Positions 35,303-43,491 of a DNA stretch of 64,000 nucleotides are shown here, piece by piece. Below the pieces are notes generated by a model. The model did not search any database. It was not told the origin of the DNA and saw only the letters and a list, made by a program, of their open reading frames with translations. A program made the translations under genes and the position numbers. The DNA comes from Rhodococcus tukisamuensis NBRC 100609 (GTDB taxonomy: Bacteria; Actinomycetota; Actinomycetes; Mycobacteriales; Mycobacteriaceae). The first letter of the stretch is position 1, and each line of letters opens with the position of its first letter. The stretch spans positions 248,001 through 312,000 of the forward strand of contig NZ_BCXG01000003.1 of the NCBI RefSeq assembly GCF_001894985.1, in the 5' to 3' direction.

Positions 35303-35755
35303 TCAGCTGCCGAGGGACTGCCCGACGCTGCCGTTACCGAAATCCAACGTCACACTGCCGAAGCTGACAACTCCCGTCCGGCCCGCGTCCAGCGTCACCG
35401 ACTGCCCGCCGACAGGGGTGAAGGTCGTCGCTCCGCCGCCGTCGAGGCAGACGGCCCTGACGGTGTACTTCCCGTTCGGCAACCTCTCCGAGACGTAGGC
35501 CCCCTGGCCTCCGGTCAGATACGCCACGTTGCCCGCGACCTGGTTGCCCCTGGCATCCACCACCTCGGCCCAGCAGCCGACCAGCGTCGGCGAGCCGACC
35601 CCGGTGAACGCGACGGTGATCGTGTTGTCGTGGGTCGTCACGGCGGCGGTACCGGTGACGGCGGCGGAGCCGAGGGCAGGGTTCGCGACCAATGCGAGCG
35701 CGGCGAAGCCGCCAACGGCACCCATGCGGGCAACGTTCGTACGGGAGGTTCTCAC
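35303..35755 (-). CDS. Small secreted protein, copy A
   Basis: A 150-residue protein starting with GTG, with a signal peptide (MRTSRTNVARMGAVGGFAALALVANPALGSAAVTG) cleaved near residue 31. The mature ~115 residues are beta-rich with two cysteines (VGCWAEV, RAVCLDG) that could form a disulfide. Family unknown. It is a paralogue of the protein at 36305-36781: both share the R-x2-VGAV/MGAV-GFAALAL signal, VNPA/ANPA-x-GSAAVTG, the GSPTL-x2-C motif and a YC/VC-x-D-G motif. A five-codon mini-ORF overlaps its GTG start (35752-35766). Confidence 0.75.
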   Translation of the reverse strand: MRTSRTNVARMGAVGGFAALALVANPALGSAAVTGTAAVTTHDNTITVAFTGVGSPTLVGCWAEVVDARGNQVAGNVAYLTGGQGAYVSERLPNGKYTVRAVCLDGGGATTFTPVGGQSVTLDAGRTGVVSFGSVTLDFGNGSVGQSLGS

Positions 35756-35766
35756 AGCATGTCCAT
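35752..35766 (-). other. Mini-ORF (Met-Asp-Met-Leu-stop) overlapping the GTG of secreted protein A
   Basis: On the minus strand ATG GAC ATG CTG TGA ends within the GTG start of the secreted protein gene, sharing TGA/GTG bases. The same arrangement, ATG GAC ACC CTG TGA, precedes the paralogue. Its translation is inferred. Confidence 0.35.
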
Positions 35767-36109
35767 TTCTCGAGGATTGTCTGATTCGAGCCGACTGTCG
35801 GGCTCTGAGTCATGCACGTACGTACAGACCGCAGACATCATGCATCGTTCACGTCGCTCGAACCGGGCTTCTCGAAATCTTGCCGCCACTGCCTCGACGT
35901 CACCGTCGCCGCCGACCTGGCAGGCCACAGCCCGTTCTGGATCAACTTCTCGGACAACAACACCGAGGCACGCGCGCCAAGGGGCGATCAGCTTGACGAC
36001 GTGAAGGTAGCCAAACCGGACCCGATGACGAAGGCTAGATCCATCGGCGGATCCAGGGAACGGAGGGACGACACACCATCCGCATCAACACAGTTCCTTG
36101 TTGAGAACC

Positions 36110-36184
36110 GGCGAAGTGTACGGCGCAACCCGGCGACGCGCGGAGTACTCCTCCGACCCGTCGAACTGTCGGGTGGTGCCGCAG
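36110..36184 (+). pseudogene. 25-codon remnant of the FAD dehydrogenase 5' region
   Basis: The frame reads GEVYGATRRRAEYSSDPSNC-RVVPQ, against GEVDDATRRRAEYSSDASNY-RVVPA in the intact gene at 37130. The similarity ends on both sides, so this is a broken duplicate lacking the start and nearly all of the gene. Confidence 0.8.
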
Positions 36185-36304
36185 CCGATCCTCAGCGGCC
36201 GATACTCGAGCCGGCAGACCGCGCGGCCGCCGCGACGGCACCGACCTCCCGGTCGAGGTGCGGGCGCGACTGGCCGCGCGGTAGTGGCGCTCGGCGCCGG
36301 GCGA

Positions 36305-36781
36305 TCAGCTGGCGAACAGGGACTCCACGCTGGTCATGGCTCGGTCGGTCTCGGTGCTGCCGCCCGAGCTGCCGTCCGAGCTGCTGTTCTGCAGGTAATT
36401 CTTCACTGGGGTCTCAATGGGACCGTTCGGGCTGAACATCGTCACTCCGTCCGCGTCGATGCAGTACGCGGTGATGACGTAGCTCTCTGTCCCGAGGACT
36501 GGCGAGCGGTAGGTACCTGCGGCCGGACTTCCGGTCATTTTCACCGCGCCGGCATCGACGAATGCCCCGGACCTCGTAGCCAGGTGAACGCCACACGAGA
36601 GCAGCGTGGGAGAGCCGATGTTGGTGAACTCCACGATGATGGGAGTACCGGGACCCTCCCAGGACCCGGCGACGGAACCGGTGACCGCTGCCGAACCAAC
36701 CGCAGGGTTGACGGCCAGGGCCAGGGCGGCGAATCCGGCAACGGCGCCCACGCGGGCAATGCTCTTACGTGATGACTTCAC
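36305..36781 (-). CDS. Small secreted protein, copy B
   Basis: A 158-residue paralogue of copy A with a similar signal peptide (SRKSIARVGAVAGFAALALAVNPAVGSAAVTG). The mature part has the same two-cysteine layout (LLSCGVHL, ITAYCIDADG) but differs elsewhere and ends in a Ser/Gly-rich tail (SSSDGSSGGSTETDRAM) absent from copy A. The GTG at 36781 is chosen because the signal peptide begins there. Function unknown; secretion and the beta-rich pattern are the only clear properties. Confidence 0.75.
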   Translation of the reverse strand: MKSSRKSIARVGAVAGFAALALAVNPAVGSAAVTGSVAGSWEGPGTPIIVEFTNIGSPTLLSCGVHLATRSGAFVDAGAVKMTGSPAAGTYRSPVLGTESYVITAYCIDADGVTMFSPNGPIETPVKNYLQNSSSDGSSGGSTETDRAMTSVESLFAS

Positions 36782-36792
36782 AGGGTGTCCAT
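36778..36792 (-). other. Mini-ORF (Met-Asp-Thr-Leu-stop) overlapping the GTG of secreted protein B
   Basis: ATG GAC ACC CTG TGA on the minus strand is preceded by GGAGAGAA, a usable ribosome site, and its stop overlaps the GTG. The true gene has no other Shine-Dalgarno sequence at proper distance, so it may rely on reinitiation. Expression is inferred. Confidence 0.4.
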
Positions 36793-37063
36793 TTCTCTCC
36801 GGGTTGCATGCTTCGGCGGTGCACGAGCAGGTATGGCAGCTGACATCATGCACGCCCGAGGTGCCCGACGAACCCTTCTCGAGAACTGGAACAATTCATC
36901 TAATCATTTTGTCTAACAGTACAAGTCGATGCGCATCAATCATCCGCGTGGCCCGTGTCCGGTCTGCCTGCGCCATGGCGGCGCCCGCCTGCGGCACCCT
37001 CGTGCCGCAGGCCGTCCTCCCACCGGCGCCCTCGGGCCGCGCCATGGCCGTAGTATCGGCACT

Positions 37064-39916
37064 GTGTCGCACTCCGGCGGTACCCCCGAACTGGCCTCGG
37101 CGGTGGCAACTCTGCGCACGCGCATCGCGGGCGAGGTGGACGACGCCACCCGGCGCCGCGCGGAGTACTCCTCCGACGCCTCGAACTACCGGGTGGTCCC
37201 GGCCGCGGTGGTGTTCCCGCGCTCCGCGGAGGACGTCGCCGCCACCCTCGACCTCGGCCGCGAGCACGGCCTCCCGATCACCGCGCGAGGAGCGGGAACC
37301 TCGGTGGCGGGCAACGCCATCGGCCCCGGACTGGTGCTCGACTTCAGCCGCCACCTGGGCCGGATCCTCGAACTCGACCCCGGGTCCCGGACCGCGGTGG
37401 TTCAGCCCGGCGTGGTGCTCGGCGCACTGCAGCGGGCGGCCGCGCCGCACCGACTCCGGTTCGGTCCGGACCCGTCCACCCAGGACCGGTGCACCCTCGG
37501 CGGCATGATCGGCAACAACGCCTGCGGGCCCCGCGCGGTGGCGTGGGGTCGCACGTCCGACAACGTGCGCAGCCTGCGGATCCTGGACGGCACCGGCAAG
37601 CCGCGCACCCTGGGCGACGACCTCGGCGCCGTGCCCGGGCTGGCCAGGCTGGTCACGGCCAACCTGGCCGTGCTCCGGACCGAACTGGGCCGCTTCGACC
37701 GGCAGGTCTCCGGCTTCTCGCTCGAACACCTGCTGCCCGAACGCGGCCACCGACTGGCCCGGGCGTTCGTCGGCACCGAGGGCACCTGTGGGCTGATCCT
37801 CGACGCCACCGTGGACCTGGTCCCGGTACCGGCCGCGACGGCGCTGGCCGTCCTCGGCTACCCCGACATGCCCTCCGCTGCGGACGACGTGCCCGCTCTG
37901 CTCACCGCGCAGCCCCTGGCCGTCGAGGGCATCGACGCCCGCCTGGTCGACGTGGTGCGCCGGCACCACGGCACCGTGCCCGACCTGCCGCGCGGCGCCG
38001 GCTGGCTGTTCGTCGAGATGGCCGGCGACACGGCCGCGGAGGCCCTGGACCGGGCGGCCGCCGTCTGCCGGGCGGCCGGCGCGGTGGACACCCGGGTGCT
38101 GGCGACGGGCGCGGAGTCGGCGGCACTGTGGCGGATCCGAGCGGACGGCGTCGGGCTGTCCGGACGCACCCGGGACGGGCACCCCGCGTGGCCCGGCTGG
38201 GAAGATGCCGCGGTCCCGCAGGACCGGCTCGGCCGTTACCTGCGCGAGTTCGAGGACCTGACCCGCGAGCACGGCGTGGACGGGTTGCTGTACGGCCACT
38301 TCGGCGACGGCTGCGTGCACGTGCGGCTGGACCTGCCCATCGCGGACGCGCCGACGCGGTTTCGTGCTTTCCTCGTGGACGCCGCCACTCTCGTTGCCTC
38401 ACACGGCGGTTCGATGTCCGGCGAGCACGGCGACGGTCGCGCACGCTCGGAACTGCTGCCGTTGATGTACTCCCCCGCTGCGTTGTCGGCGTTCGCCGGG
38501 TTCAAGGACCTGTTCGACCCCGACGGCCTGCTCAACCCCGGCGTGGTGGTCCGACCCGACGCCGTGGATGCACACCTGCGTCTGGCCGGCGTGCGGAGCG
38601 TGCCGACGGCCGGTGGCCTCGCCCTCCGCGAGGACGGTGGCGACCTGACGACCGCCGTGCACCGTTGCGTGGGCATCGGGAAGTGCCGCGCCGACAACTC
38701 CGCGGCGGGCGGGTTCATGTGCCCGTCCTTCCTGGCCACCCGGGACGAGAAGGACAGCACCCGCGGCCGGGCCCGGGTGCTGCAGGAGGTGCTCAACGGG
38801 ACGCTGGTGACCGCCGGGTTCGACGCCCCGGAACTCGCGGAGTCGCTGGACCTGTGCCTGTCATGCAAGGCCTGTGCCTCGGACTGCCCCGCCGGGGTGG
38901 ACATGGCGGCCTACAAGTCGGAGTCGCTGTACCGAAAGTACAAGGGCCGCAGGCGCCCGGCCGCGCACTACACCCTGGGCCGGCTCCCGCTGTGGACCCG
39001 CCTCGGCGCCCGGGCGCCCGCACTCGCCAACACGGCCACGGGACTCGCGCCGGTACGCCGCGTCGCTCTCCGGTTGGCCGGCATCGACCCGCGCCGCGAC
39101 GTTCCGGCGCTGGCGCCGCAGTCATTCCGGAAGTGGTGGGGGCGCAGGGGCGATTCGCCGAGCCGCGGCACCGAGGTGCTGCTGTGGATCGACACCTTCA
39201 CCGACGCCTTCTCGCCGGCTGTGGCGAAGGCAGCGGTCGCCCTGCTCGAGGATGCCGGGTACCGGGTGCTGGTCACCGAGCGTGCGGCGTGCTGCGGGCT
39301 CACCTGGATCAGCACCGGCCAGTTGGACGGGGCGAGAAGACAACTCACCGCCACCCTCGACCAGCTGCAGCCACACGTGCGGGCCGGTCGTCCGATCGTG
39401 GGACTCGAGCCGTCGTGCACCGCGGTGCTGCGCTCCGACCTGCTCGAACTGCTGCCCGACGACCCGCGCTCACGCCTGGTCGCCACATCGACGCATACCC
39501 TGGCCGAGTTCCTCACCGCCACAGTCGGACCCGATGGCGAGCCGTGGTCGCCGCCGCGACTGGACGGGGTGTGCGTCGTGGTGCAACCGCACTGTCACCA
39601 ACACGCGGTGATGGGATTCGAGGCGGACCGGCGACTGTTGGAACGGTCCGGTGCGACCATCACCGAACTGGCCGGATGCTGTGGCCTGGCCGGGAACTTC
39701 GGCATGGAACGTGGGCACTACGACGTCTCGGTCGCGGTGGCGGAGAATGCTCTGCTCCCGGCGCTGCGCGAGTCGGGTCCCGACGTGGTGTTGCTGGCGG
39801 ACGGCTTCTCGTGTCGAACCCAGGCCGACCAGTTGGCGGGCCGCCCCGGCGTCCACCTTGCGGAGCTGCTGAACGAACAGGCGCAACGGCTGATCTCACC
39901 CCTGCAGGACGGCTGA
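37064..39916 (+). CDS. FAD-binding and Fe-S cluster dehydrogenase (GlcD/Dld-type, fused to CCG domains)
   Basis: A 950-residue fused oxidoreductase, probably for a D-2-hydroxy acid. The N-terminal ~450 residues form an FAD-PCMH domain (ITARGAGTSVAGNAIGPGLVLD, LGGMIGNNACGPRAVAWGRT) with a FAD-oxidase C domain (YGHFGDGCVHVRLD, SMSGEHGDGRARSELL). The middle has an Fe-S region (CVGIGKC, CPSFLATRDE, CLSCKACASDCPAGVD). The C-terminal third has two CCG motifs (RAACCGLTW, AGCCGLAGNFGMERGHY). This matches large FAD/Fe-S proteins linking hydroxyacid oxidation to the quinone pool. The GTG at 37064 is chosen from the alignment of the duplicated region; no strong ribosome site. Confidence 0.88.
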   Translation: MSHSGGTPELASAVATLRTRIAGEVDDATRRRAEYSSDASNYRVVPAAVVFPRSAEDVAATLDLGREHGLPITARGAGTSVAGNAIGPGLVLDFSRHLGRILELDPGSRTAVVQPGVVLGALQRAAAPHRLRFGPDPSTQDRCTLGGMIGNNACGPRAVAWGRTSDNVRSLRILDGTGKPRTLGDDLGAVPGLARLVTANLAVLRTELGRFDRQVSGFSLEHLLPERGHRLARAFVGTEGTCGLILDATVDLVPVPAATALAVLGYPDMPSAADDVPALLTAQPLAVEGIDARLVDVVRRHHGTVPDLPRGAGWLFVEMAGDTAAEALDRAAAVCRAAGAVDTRVLATGAESAALWRIRADGVGLSGRTRDGHPAWPGWEDAAVPQDRLGRYLREFEDLTREHGVDGLLYGHFGDGCVHVRLDLPIADAPTRFRAFLVDAATLVASHGGSMSGEHGDGRARSELLPLMYSPAALSAFAGFKDLFDPDGLLNPGVVVRPDAVDAHLRLAGVRSVPTAGGLALREDGGDLTTAVHRCVGIGKCRADNSAAGGFMCPSFLATRDEKDSTRGRARVLQEVLNGTLVTAGFDAPELAESLDLCLSCKACASDCPAGVDMAAYKSESLYRKYKGRRRPAAHYTLGRLPLWTRLGARAPALANTATGLAPVRRVALRLAGIDPRRDVPALAPQSFRKWWGRRGDSPSRGTEVLLWIDTFTDAFSPAVAKAAVALLEDAGYRVLVTERAACCGLTWISTGQLDGARRQLTATLDQLQPHVRAGRPIVGLEPSCTAVLRSDLLELLPDDPRSRLVATSTHTLAEFLTATVGPDGEPWSPPRLDGVCVVVQPHCHQHAVMGFEADRRLLERSGATITELAGCCGLAGNFGMERGHYDVSVAVAENALLPALRESGPDVVLLADGFSCRTQADQLAGRPGVHLAELLNEQAQRLISPLQDG

Positions 39917-40003
39917 AGTGGGCGCCCGCCGAAGAGTCTGCTACGAATTAGCTGCGGTCACCGTCCCGAATCCGGGACACGCGCCTGAAGGGGGAATTTC
40001 ACT

Positions 40004-40384
40004 GTGATGGATTCGATCTGGGATCTGCTCTGGTACACGCTCTTGGTTTTCGCGTTTGTCGCCTACCTGCTGGTCCTGTTCCAGGTCCTCACCGACCTGT
40101 TCCGCGATCGAAAGATGTCGGGCGTTGCCCGCGTCCTGTGGATCATCTTCCTGATCCTCCTGCCGTACCTCACTGCCTTCGTCTACCTGCTCACCCGCGG
40201 CAAGGGCATCGCGGAGCGGAACCGCGAGGCAAACGTCGAGGCCAAGCAGGCCGCCGACAGCTACATCCGCGAGGTCGCCGGCCAGTCCGGGGCCGCCCAG
40301 ATCGCCGAGGCGAAGACACTGCTCGACGCGGGCACCATCACGCAGGCCGAGTTCGAGCAGCTCAAGGCCAAGGCCCTGGTCTGA
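40004..40384 (+). CDS. Small membrane protein with PLDc_N and SHOCT domains
   Basis: A 126-residue protein with two N-terminal hydrophobic helices (LLWYTLLVFAFVAYLLVLFQVL and ARVLWIIFLILLPYLTAFVYLL), a charged linker, and a C-terminal SHOCT motif (AEAKTLLDAGTITQAEFEQLKAKAL). The start is GTG at 40004, with ATG directly after; GGGGGA precedes it. Members of this kind are common in actinobacteria; the SHOCT motif mediates oligomerisation in some cases. Role unknown. Confidence 0.87.
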   Translation: MMDSIWDLLWYTLLVFAFVAYLLVLFQVLTDLFRDRKMSGVARVLWIIFLILLPYLTAFVYLLTRGKGIAERNREANVEAKQAADSYIREVAGQSGAAQIAEAKTLLDAGTITQAEFEQLKAKALV

Positions 40385-40561
40385 CGCTCGGCTGCGGCTG
40401 ATCGTTCACCCGTCCGATGTCGGTGGGCGCCATGTCTCCTGCGCCCACCGACCGGCCGAAGCGGCGCTCCCTTCGGAGACAGCCGCATCAGCGGCACTGG
40501 GGTCGGGTCACGAGCGAGCACCTGTCCGACGCCCAGTGACCGCCGAATGGCGCTAATCGCA

Positions 40562-40963
40562 TCACTTCCCGCGGCGCGTGCCTGCCGACGACGTGTTCAG
40601 TGCCACGGCGGCATGAACGAGTGCCTTCAATGCCTCTTCGTCGACTGCATCGCCCTCATGGAAGTCGATGGCACGCCTGGTGTTGCCTTCGAGGCTGGAA
40701 TTGAAGAGGGAGGCCGGGTCGGCCAACGACGCGCCCTTGGCAAAGGTCACCTTCACCGCGCTCTTGTACGTCTCACCGGTGCAGATCATGCCGGCGTGCG
40801 ACCACACCGGGACCCCTCGCCACTTCCACTCCTCCACCACGTCGGGGTCGGCCTGGTGGATGAGACGCCGGATCCGGTCGAGTGTCTCGCCCCGCCAGTC
40901 GTCCAACTCCTGGATTCTCGCGTCGATCAGCTGAGAGGGAGTACCTCCGCCTTCTCCGTCCAT
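40562..40963 (-). CDS. DUF1801 (YdhG-like) protein
   Basis: A 133-residue protein with the DUF1801 fold: LDRIRRLIHQADPDVVEEWKWRGVPVWSHAGMICTGETYKSAVKVTFAKGASLADP. Proteins of this CyaY/YdhG-like fold bind metals or iron in some cases; no role is assigned. GAGGAG before the ATG at 40963 supports that start over one five residues upstream. Nothing links it to the neighbouring steroid genes, except that the SDR operon ends 109 bases away on the same strand. Confidence 0.85.
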   Translation of the reverse strand: MDGEGGGTPSQLIDARIQELDDWRGETLDRIRRLIHQADPDVVEEWKWRGVPVWSHAGMICTGETYKSAVKVTFAKGASLADPASLFNSSLEGNTRRAIDFHEGDAVDEEALKALVHAAVALNTSSAGTRRGK

Positions 40964-41072
40964 CGAGCAGCTCCTCACCGGTCGTCCTCGTCACGATTGT
41001 CGTCCGTCGATTCGAGTATCCGCGCCGACCGCCGTGACCGCATCGCGAATCGGTTCGGGCCGGGATGACAAT

Positions 41073-41861
41073 TCAGTCCACCTGCGGCGCCCACTGCACA
41101 CCGTTGATGTGTCCGCCGCCGTCGACGAACATCGTGTTCCCGGTGACGTACCGCGACTCGTCACTCGCCAGGAACGCCACCACCGGACCGATGTCGTCGA
41201 GCGGGTCGCCGATGCGTCCCATCGGATTGGCCGAGGCCATCGACGCGGCCATCTCAGGATTGGCGTCGGCCACCCGCTGGTATGCCGCACTCTGCGCGCC
41301 GGGGCAGATCACGTTGCAGCACACCTGCTTCGGTGCCCACTCCCGGGCAGCTGTGCGGGTGAGGGTGCGCAGAGCCTCCTTGGCCGCGTTGTAGGACACG
41401 GAGTACATGTGCGCATTGACGCCGTTGAGACTGCACATGTTGACCACCCGCCCGGTGCCGTGCTTCGCGAGTTCCGGAAATGCGCGCTGCATCGACCAGA
41501 ACGCGGCCATCACGGCCATGTCGAAACCGGCGCGCATACTCTCCGCGTCGGTCCTCTCCAGGCGGTCGTACCCGAGTGTGCGCCAAGCATTGTTGACCAG
41601 GATGTCGAGCCGGCCGAACTCCTCGACCGCCGCGTCGACCATGGAGTGCACCTGGTCCTGCTCCGTGACGTCGGTGCTCACGAACCTGGCCCGCACGCCC
41701 CACTCGTCACGCAGCCACCTTGCGGTGTCGGCGCCCGCACGGGCGTCGATCTCCGCGACCAGCACGTCCGCGCCCTCGCGCGCCAGCGCACCCGCGACGC
41801 CGCGGCCGATGCCCATGCCCGCACCGGTGACGATCGCGACCCGTCCGGCCAACTTGCCCAT
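41073..41861 (-). CDS. SDR oxidoreductase of the FadE34/Hsd4B block
   Basis: A 262-residue short-chain dehydrogenase with TGAGMGIGRG (cofactor), DILVNNAW in place of NNAG, and catalytic Ser-Tyr-Lys in CSLNGVN and YNAAK. The closing RYVTGNTMFVDGGG is standard. GAGGAG precedes the ATG at 41861; the longer frame runs into a palindromic region. It is the last gene of the leftward steroid-type block and may dehydrogenate a 3-hydroxyacyl-CoA formed by the Hsd4B-like hydratase, before the FadA5-like thiolase. This assignment is inferred from position. Confidence 0.87.
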   Translation of the reverse strand: MGKLAGRVAIVTGAGMGIGRGVAGALAREGADVLVAEIDARAGADTARWLRDEWGVRARFVSTDVTEQDQVHSMVDAAVEEFGRLDILVNNAWRTLGYDRLERTDAESMRAGFDMAVMAAFWSMQRAFPELAKHGTGRVVNMCSLNGVNAHMYSVSYNAAKEALRTLTRTAAREWAPKQVCCNVICPGAQSAAYQRVADANPEMAASMASANPMGRIGDPLDDIGPVVAFLASDESRYVTGNTMFVDGGGHINGVQWAPQVD

Positions 41862-41904
41862 GCTCGCACTCCTCTGCAACAGAAACTTCGGCTCGCTCCG
41901 GTCA

Positions 41905-41953
41905 ACCGAATGTCGCATTCGTTCATCTGGACTGAACAAATGCGACATTCGGT
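41905..41953. promoter_or_regulatory. Stacked palindrome upstream of the SDR gene
   Basis: Outer arms ACCGAATGTCGCATT (41905-41919) and AATGCGACATTCGGT (41939-41953) are exact inverted copies. The arm itself contains a GAATG-TCG-CATTC dyad, and the spacer contains GTTCA-N7-TGAAC. The element lies between the thioesterase stop and the SDR start. It could terminate the thioesterase transcript or act as an operator; the GAATGT half-site recurs upstream of the FadA5-like gene. Confidence 0.5.
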
Positions 41954-41969
41954 CGGGTGCGGGGGTGGG

Positions 41970-42620
41970 TCAGCGGGGGCGCGGCACCGCCGCGTCGATG
42001 AACAGACCCTCGACCGAGACGCACACGTCGCCGGTCTCCGTCTTGATGTCGCCGACGGTGTGGATCTTGCGACCCTCCACCGACATCTGCTTGCCGGTGA
42101 TCGTCAGCGGCTCGAACAGCGGGGTCGGGCGGTGGTACCGCACGTTCAGCTGCGCGGTCATGCCCGCCTTGCCGCCCCACGCGTTCGCGACGCCGAGCAC
42201 ATGGTCGAGGATCAGCGCCGAGACTCCGCCGTGCACGCACCCGGGAGGTCCCTGGTACGGCAGGGTCAGCGTGACGACGCCCTGTACCGAGCCGTCATCG
42301 AGTCCCGCCAGCACCAGCGGCGGCGCGATCGCGTTCTCCGGTCCGGTCACCGGGTCGTGGCGCGTGACGCCCTCGCCACCCCACATGTCGATGAGCCGTT
42401 CCGCCACCTCGGGAGCGTGCTCCTCGAGATGGTCGGCGATGCTGTTGAGCTCCTCCGCGACCCGGTCCAGGTTCGCATTGCCCCGGTCGGTGCGCAGCAT
42501 CGCGTCGATCACGCGGCGGGCCGCGGCGGTCGCCCGGTCCACCGGCGCGTCCTGCGGCGCCGACGTCAGCACCGTCCCGTGTGCGTGGGTCTGGGCGGTG
42601 GGGTGCTCGCCGACGTTCAA
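41970..42620 (-). CDS. PaaI/YdiI-type acyl-CoA thioesterase
   Basis: A 216-residue hotdog protein with an N-terminal helical extension of about 95 residues and a 4HBT core: GPPGCVHGGVSALILDHVLGVANAWGGKAGMTAQLNVRYHRPTPLFEPL. The VHGGV segment holds the helix of the active site. It probably releases CoA from a dead-end or product acyl-CoA of the steroid block. Its ATG overlaps the hydratase stop (ATGA), so it belongs to the operon. Confidence 0.88.
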   Translation of the reverse strand: MNVGEHPTAQTHAHGTVLTSAPQDAPVDRATAAARRVIDAMLRTDRGNANLDRVAEELNSIADHLEEHAPEVAERLIDMWGGEGVTRHDPVTGPENAIAPPLVLAGLDDGSVQGVVTLTLPYQGPPGCVHGGVSALILDHVLGVANAWGGKAGMTAQLNVRYHRPTPLFEPLTITGKQMSVEGRKIHTVGDIKTETGDVCVSVEGLFIDAAVPRPR

Positions 42621-43489
42621 GACCGAACCTCCATGGTTGCGTGGGTCAGCACGGTCGAGCCGTCCCGTTCCGGACAGGTCGCGAGCAGGGTCAGGCTGTC
42701 CCCGTCCCGCCAGACGGAGGTCTCGATCGTCTCGCCCGGGTACACCGACCCCGCGAAGCGCACCGACAGGCTGCGCACCCGCGACGGGTCGCCGTCGAGC
42801 AGCCCGTCCACGACCGCCTTGCAGACGATGCCGAACGACGCGAGCCCGTGCAGGATCGGCTGCTCGAACCCGGCCATCTTCGCGAACGCGGGGTCCGCGT
42901 GCAGCGGGTTCATGTCGCCGCTGAGCCGGTAGACCAGCGCCTGCTGCGGGCTGGTCGCCGACACCAGCACCGTGTCGGGCGCACGCTCGGGTACGGCCGC
43001 GGAGGCCTCGGGTCCGGCGTCCCCGCCGAAACCGCCCTCACCGCGGGCCCAGATCTGCATCTCGGTGGTCCACAACGGGTTTCCGTCGAGGTCTGCGGCG
43101 GCCTGTTCGAGCACGATCATCGCGGCCTTGCCCTTGTCCCACACGTTCGCCACCCGGGACGAGACCCGGGCCGCGCCGTTCGCGGGGATCGGGGCGTGCA
43201 CGGTCAGCGACTGCCCCGCGTGCAGGATCTTGCGCAGGTCGATGTCGATGCCCGGCATGTTCATCCCGGCAGGCTTCAGGTTGCCCGCCGAGACGCCCTG
43301 GCCGGCGACCATCGCGAACGTCGGCAGCACCCGCAGGCCCTTTTCGTAGACCCAGCCGAGCTCGGCCGGATCCAGCGAGTTCACACCGGCACCCAGGCCC
43401 AGGTGGTAGAGCAGCACGTCGCGCTCGGTCCAGTTTGCCTCGCGGACAGTGGGTTCGGCGGCCAGTGCGGCCGCCACATCGATCGGCAT
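42617..43489 (-). CDS. Hsd4B-like double-hotdog MaoC enoyl-CoA hydratase
   Basis: A 290-residue protein matching the Rv3538/Hsd4B type: starts MPIDVAAALAAEPTV, has LPTFAMVAGQGV and PGIDIDLRKILHAGQSLTVHAPIP in the first hotdog, then LSGDMNPLHADPAFAKMAGFEQPILHGLASFGIVCKAVVDGLL in the second, with the catalytic Asp and His in place. It hydrates 2-enoyl-CoA steroid thioesters or similar. The ATG at 43489 has AAGGAG upstream; the long upstream open frame is a shadow of the thiolase gene. Confidence 0.9.
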   Translation of the reverse strand: MPIDVAAALAAEPTVREANWTERDVLLYHLGLGAGVNSLDPAELGWVYEKGLRVLPTFAMVAGQGVSAGNLKPAGMNMPGIDIDLRKILHAGQSLTVHAPIPANGAARVSSRVANVWDKGKAAMIVLEQAAADLDGNPLWTTEMQIWARGEGGFGGDAGPEASAAVPERAPDTVLVSATSPQQALVYRLSGDMNPLHADPAFAKMAGFEQPILHGLASFGIVCKAVVDGLLDGDPSRVRSLSVRFAGSVYPGETIETSVWRDGDSLTLLATCPERDGSTVLTHATMEVRS

Positions 43490-43491
43490 GC

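Larger units (their letters stand above)
35303..37204. repeat. Degenerate ~1.02-kb tandem duplication
   Basis: Two copies of the unit [secreted protein, promoter, start of FAD dehydrogenase] lie in tandem. Secreted gene starts are 1026 bases apart (35755 and 36781). The promoter block GACATCATGCA recurs at 35834 and 36842 (1008 apart). The dehydrogenase stretch at 36110-36184 matches 37130-37204 at a spacing of exactly 1020. The first copy's dehydrogenase is only a fragment. In the 549 bases from 35756 to 36304 I see only this promoter copy and the fragment. Confidence 0.75.
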
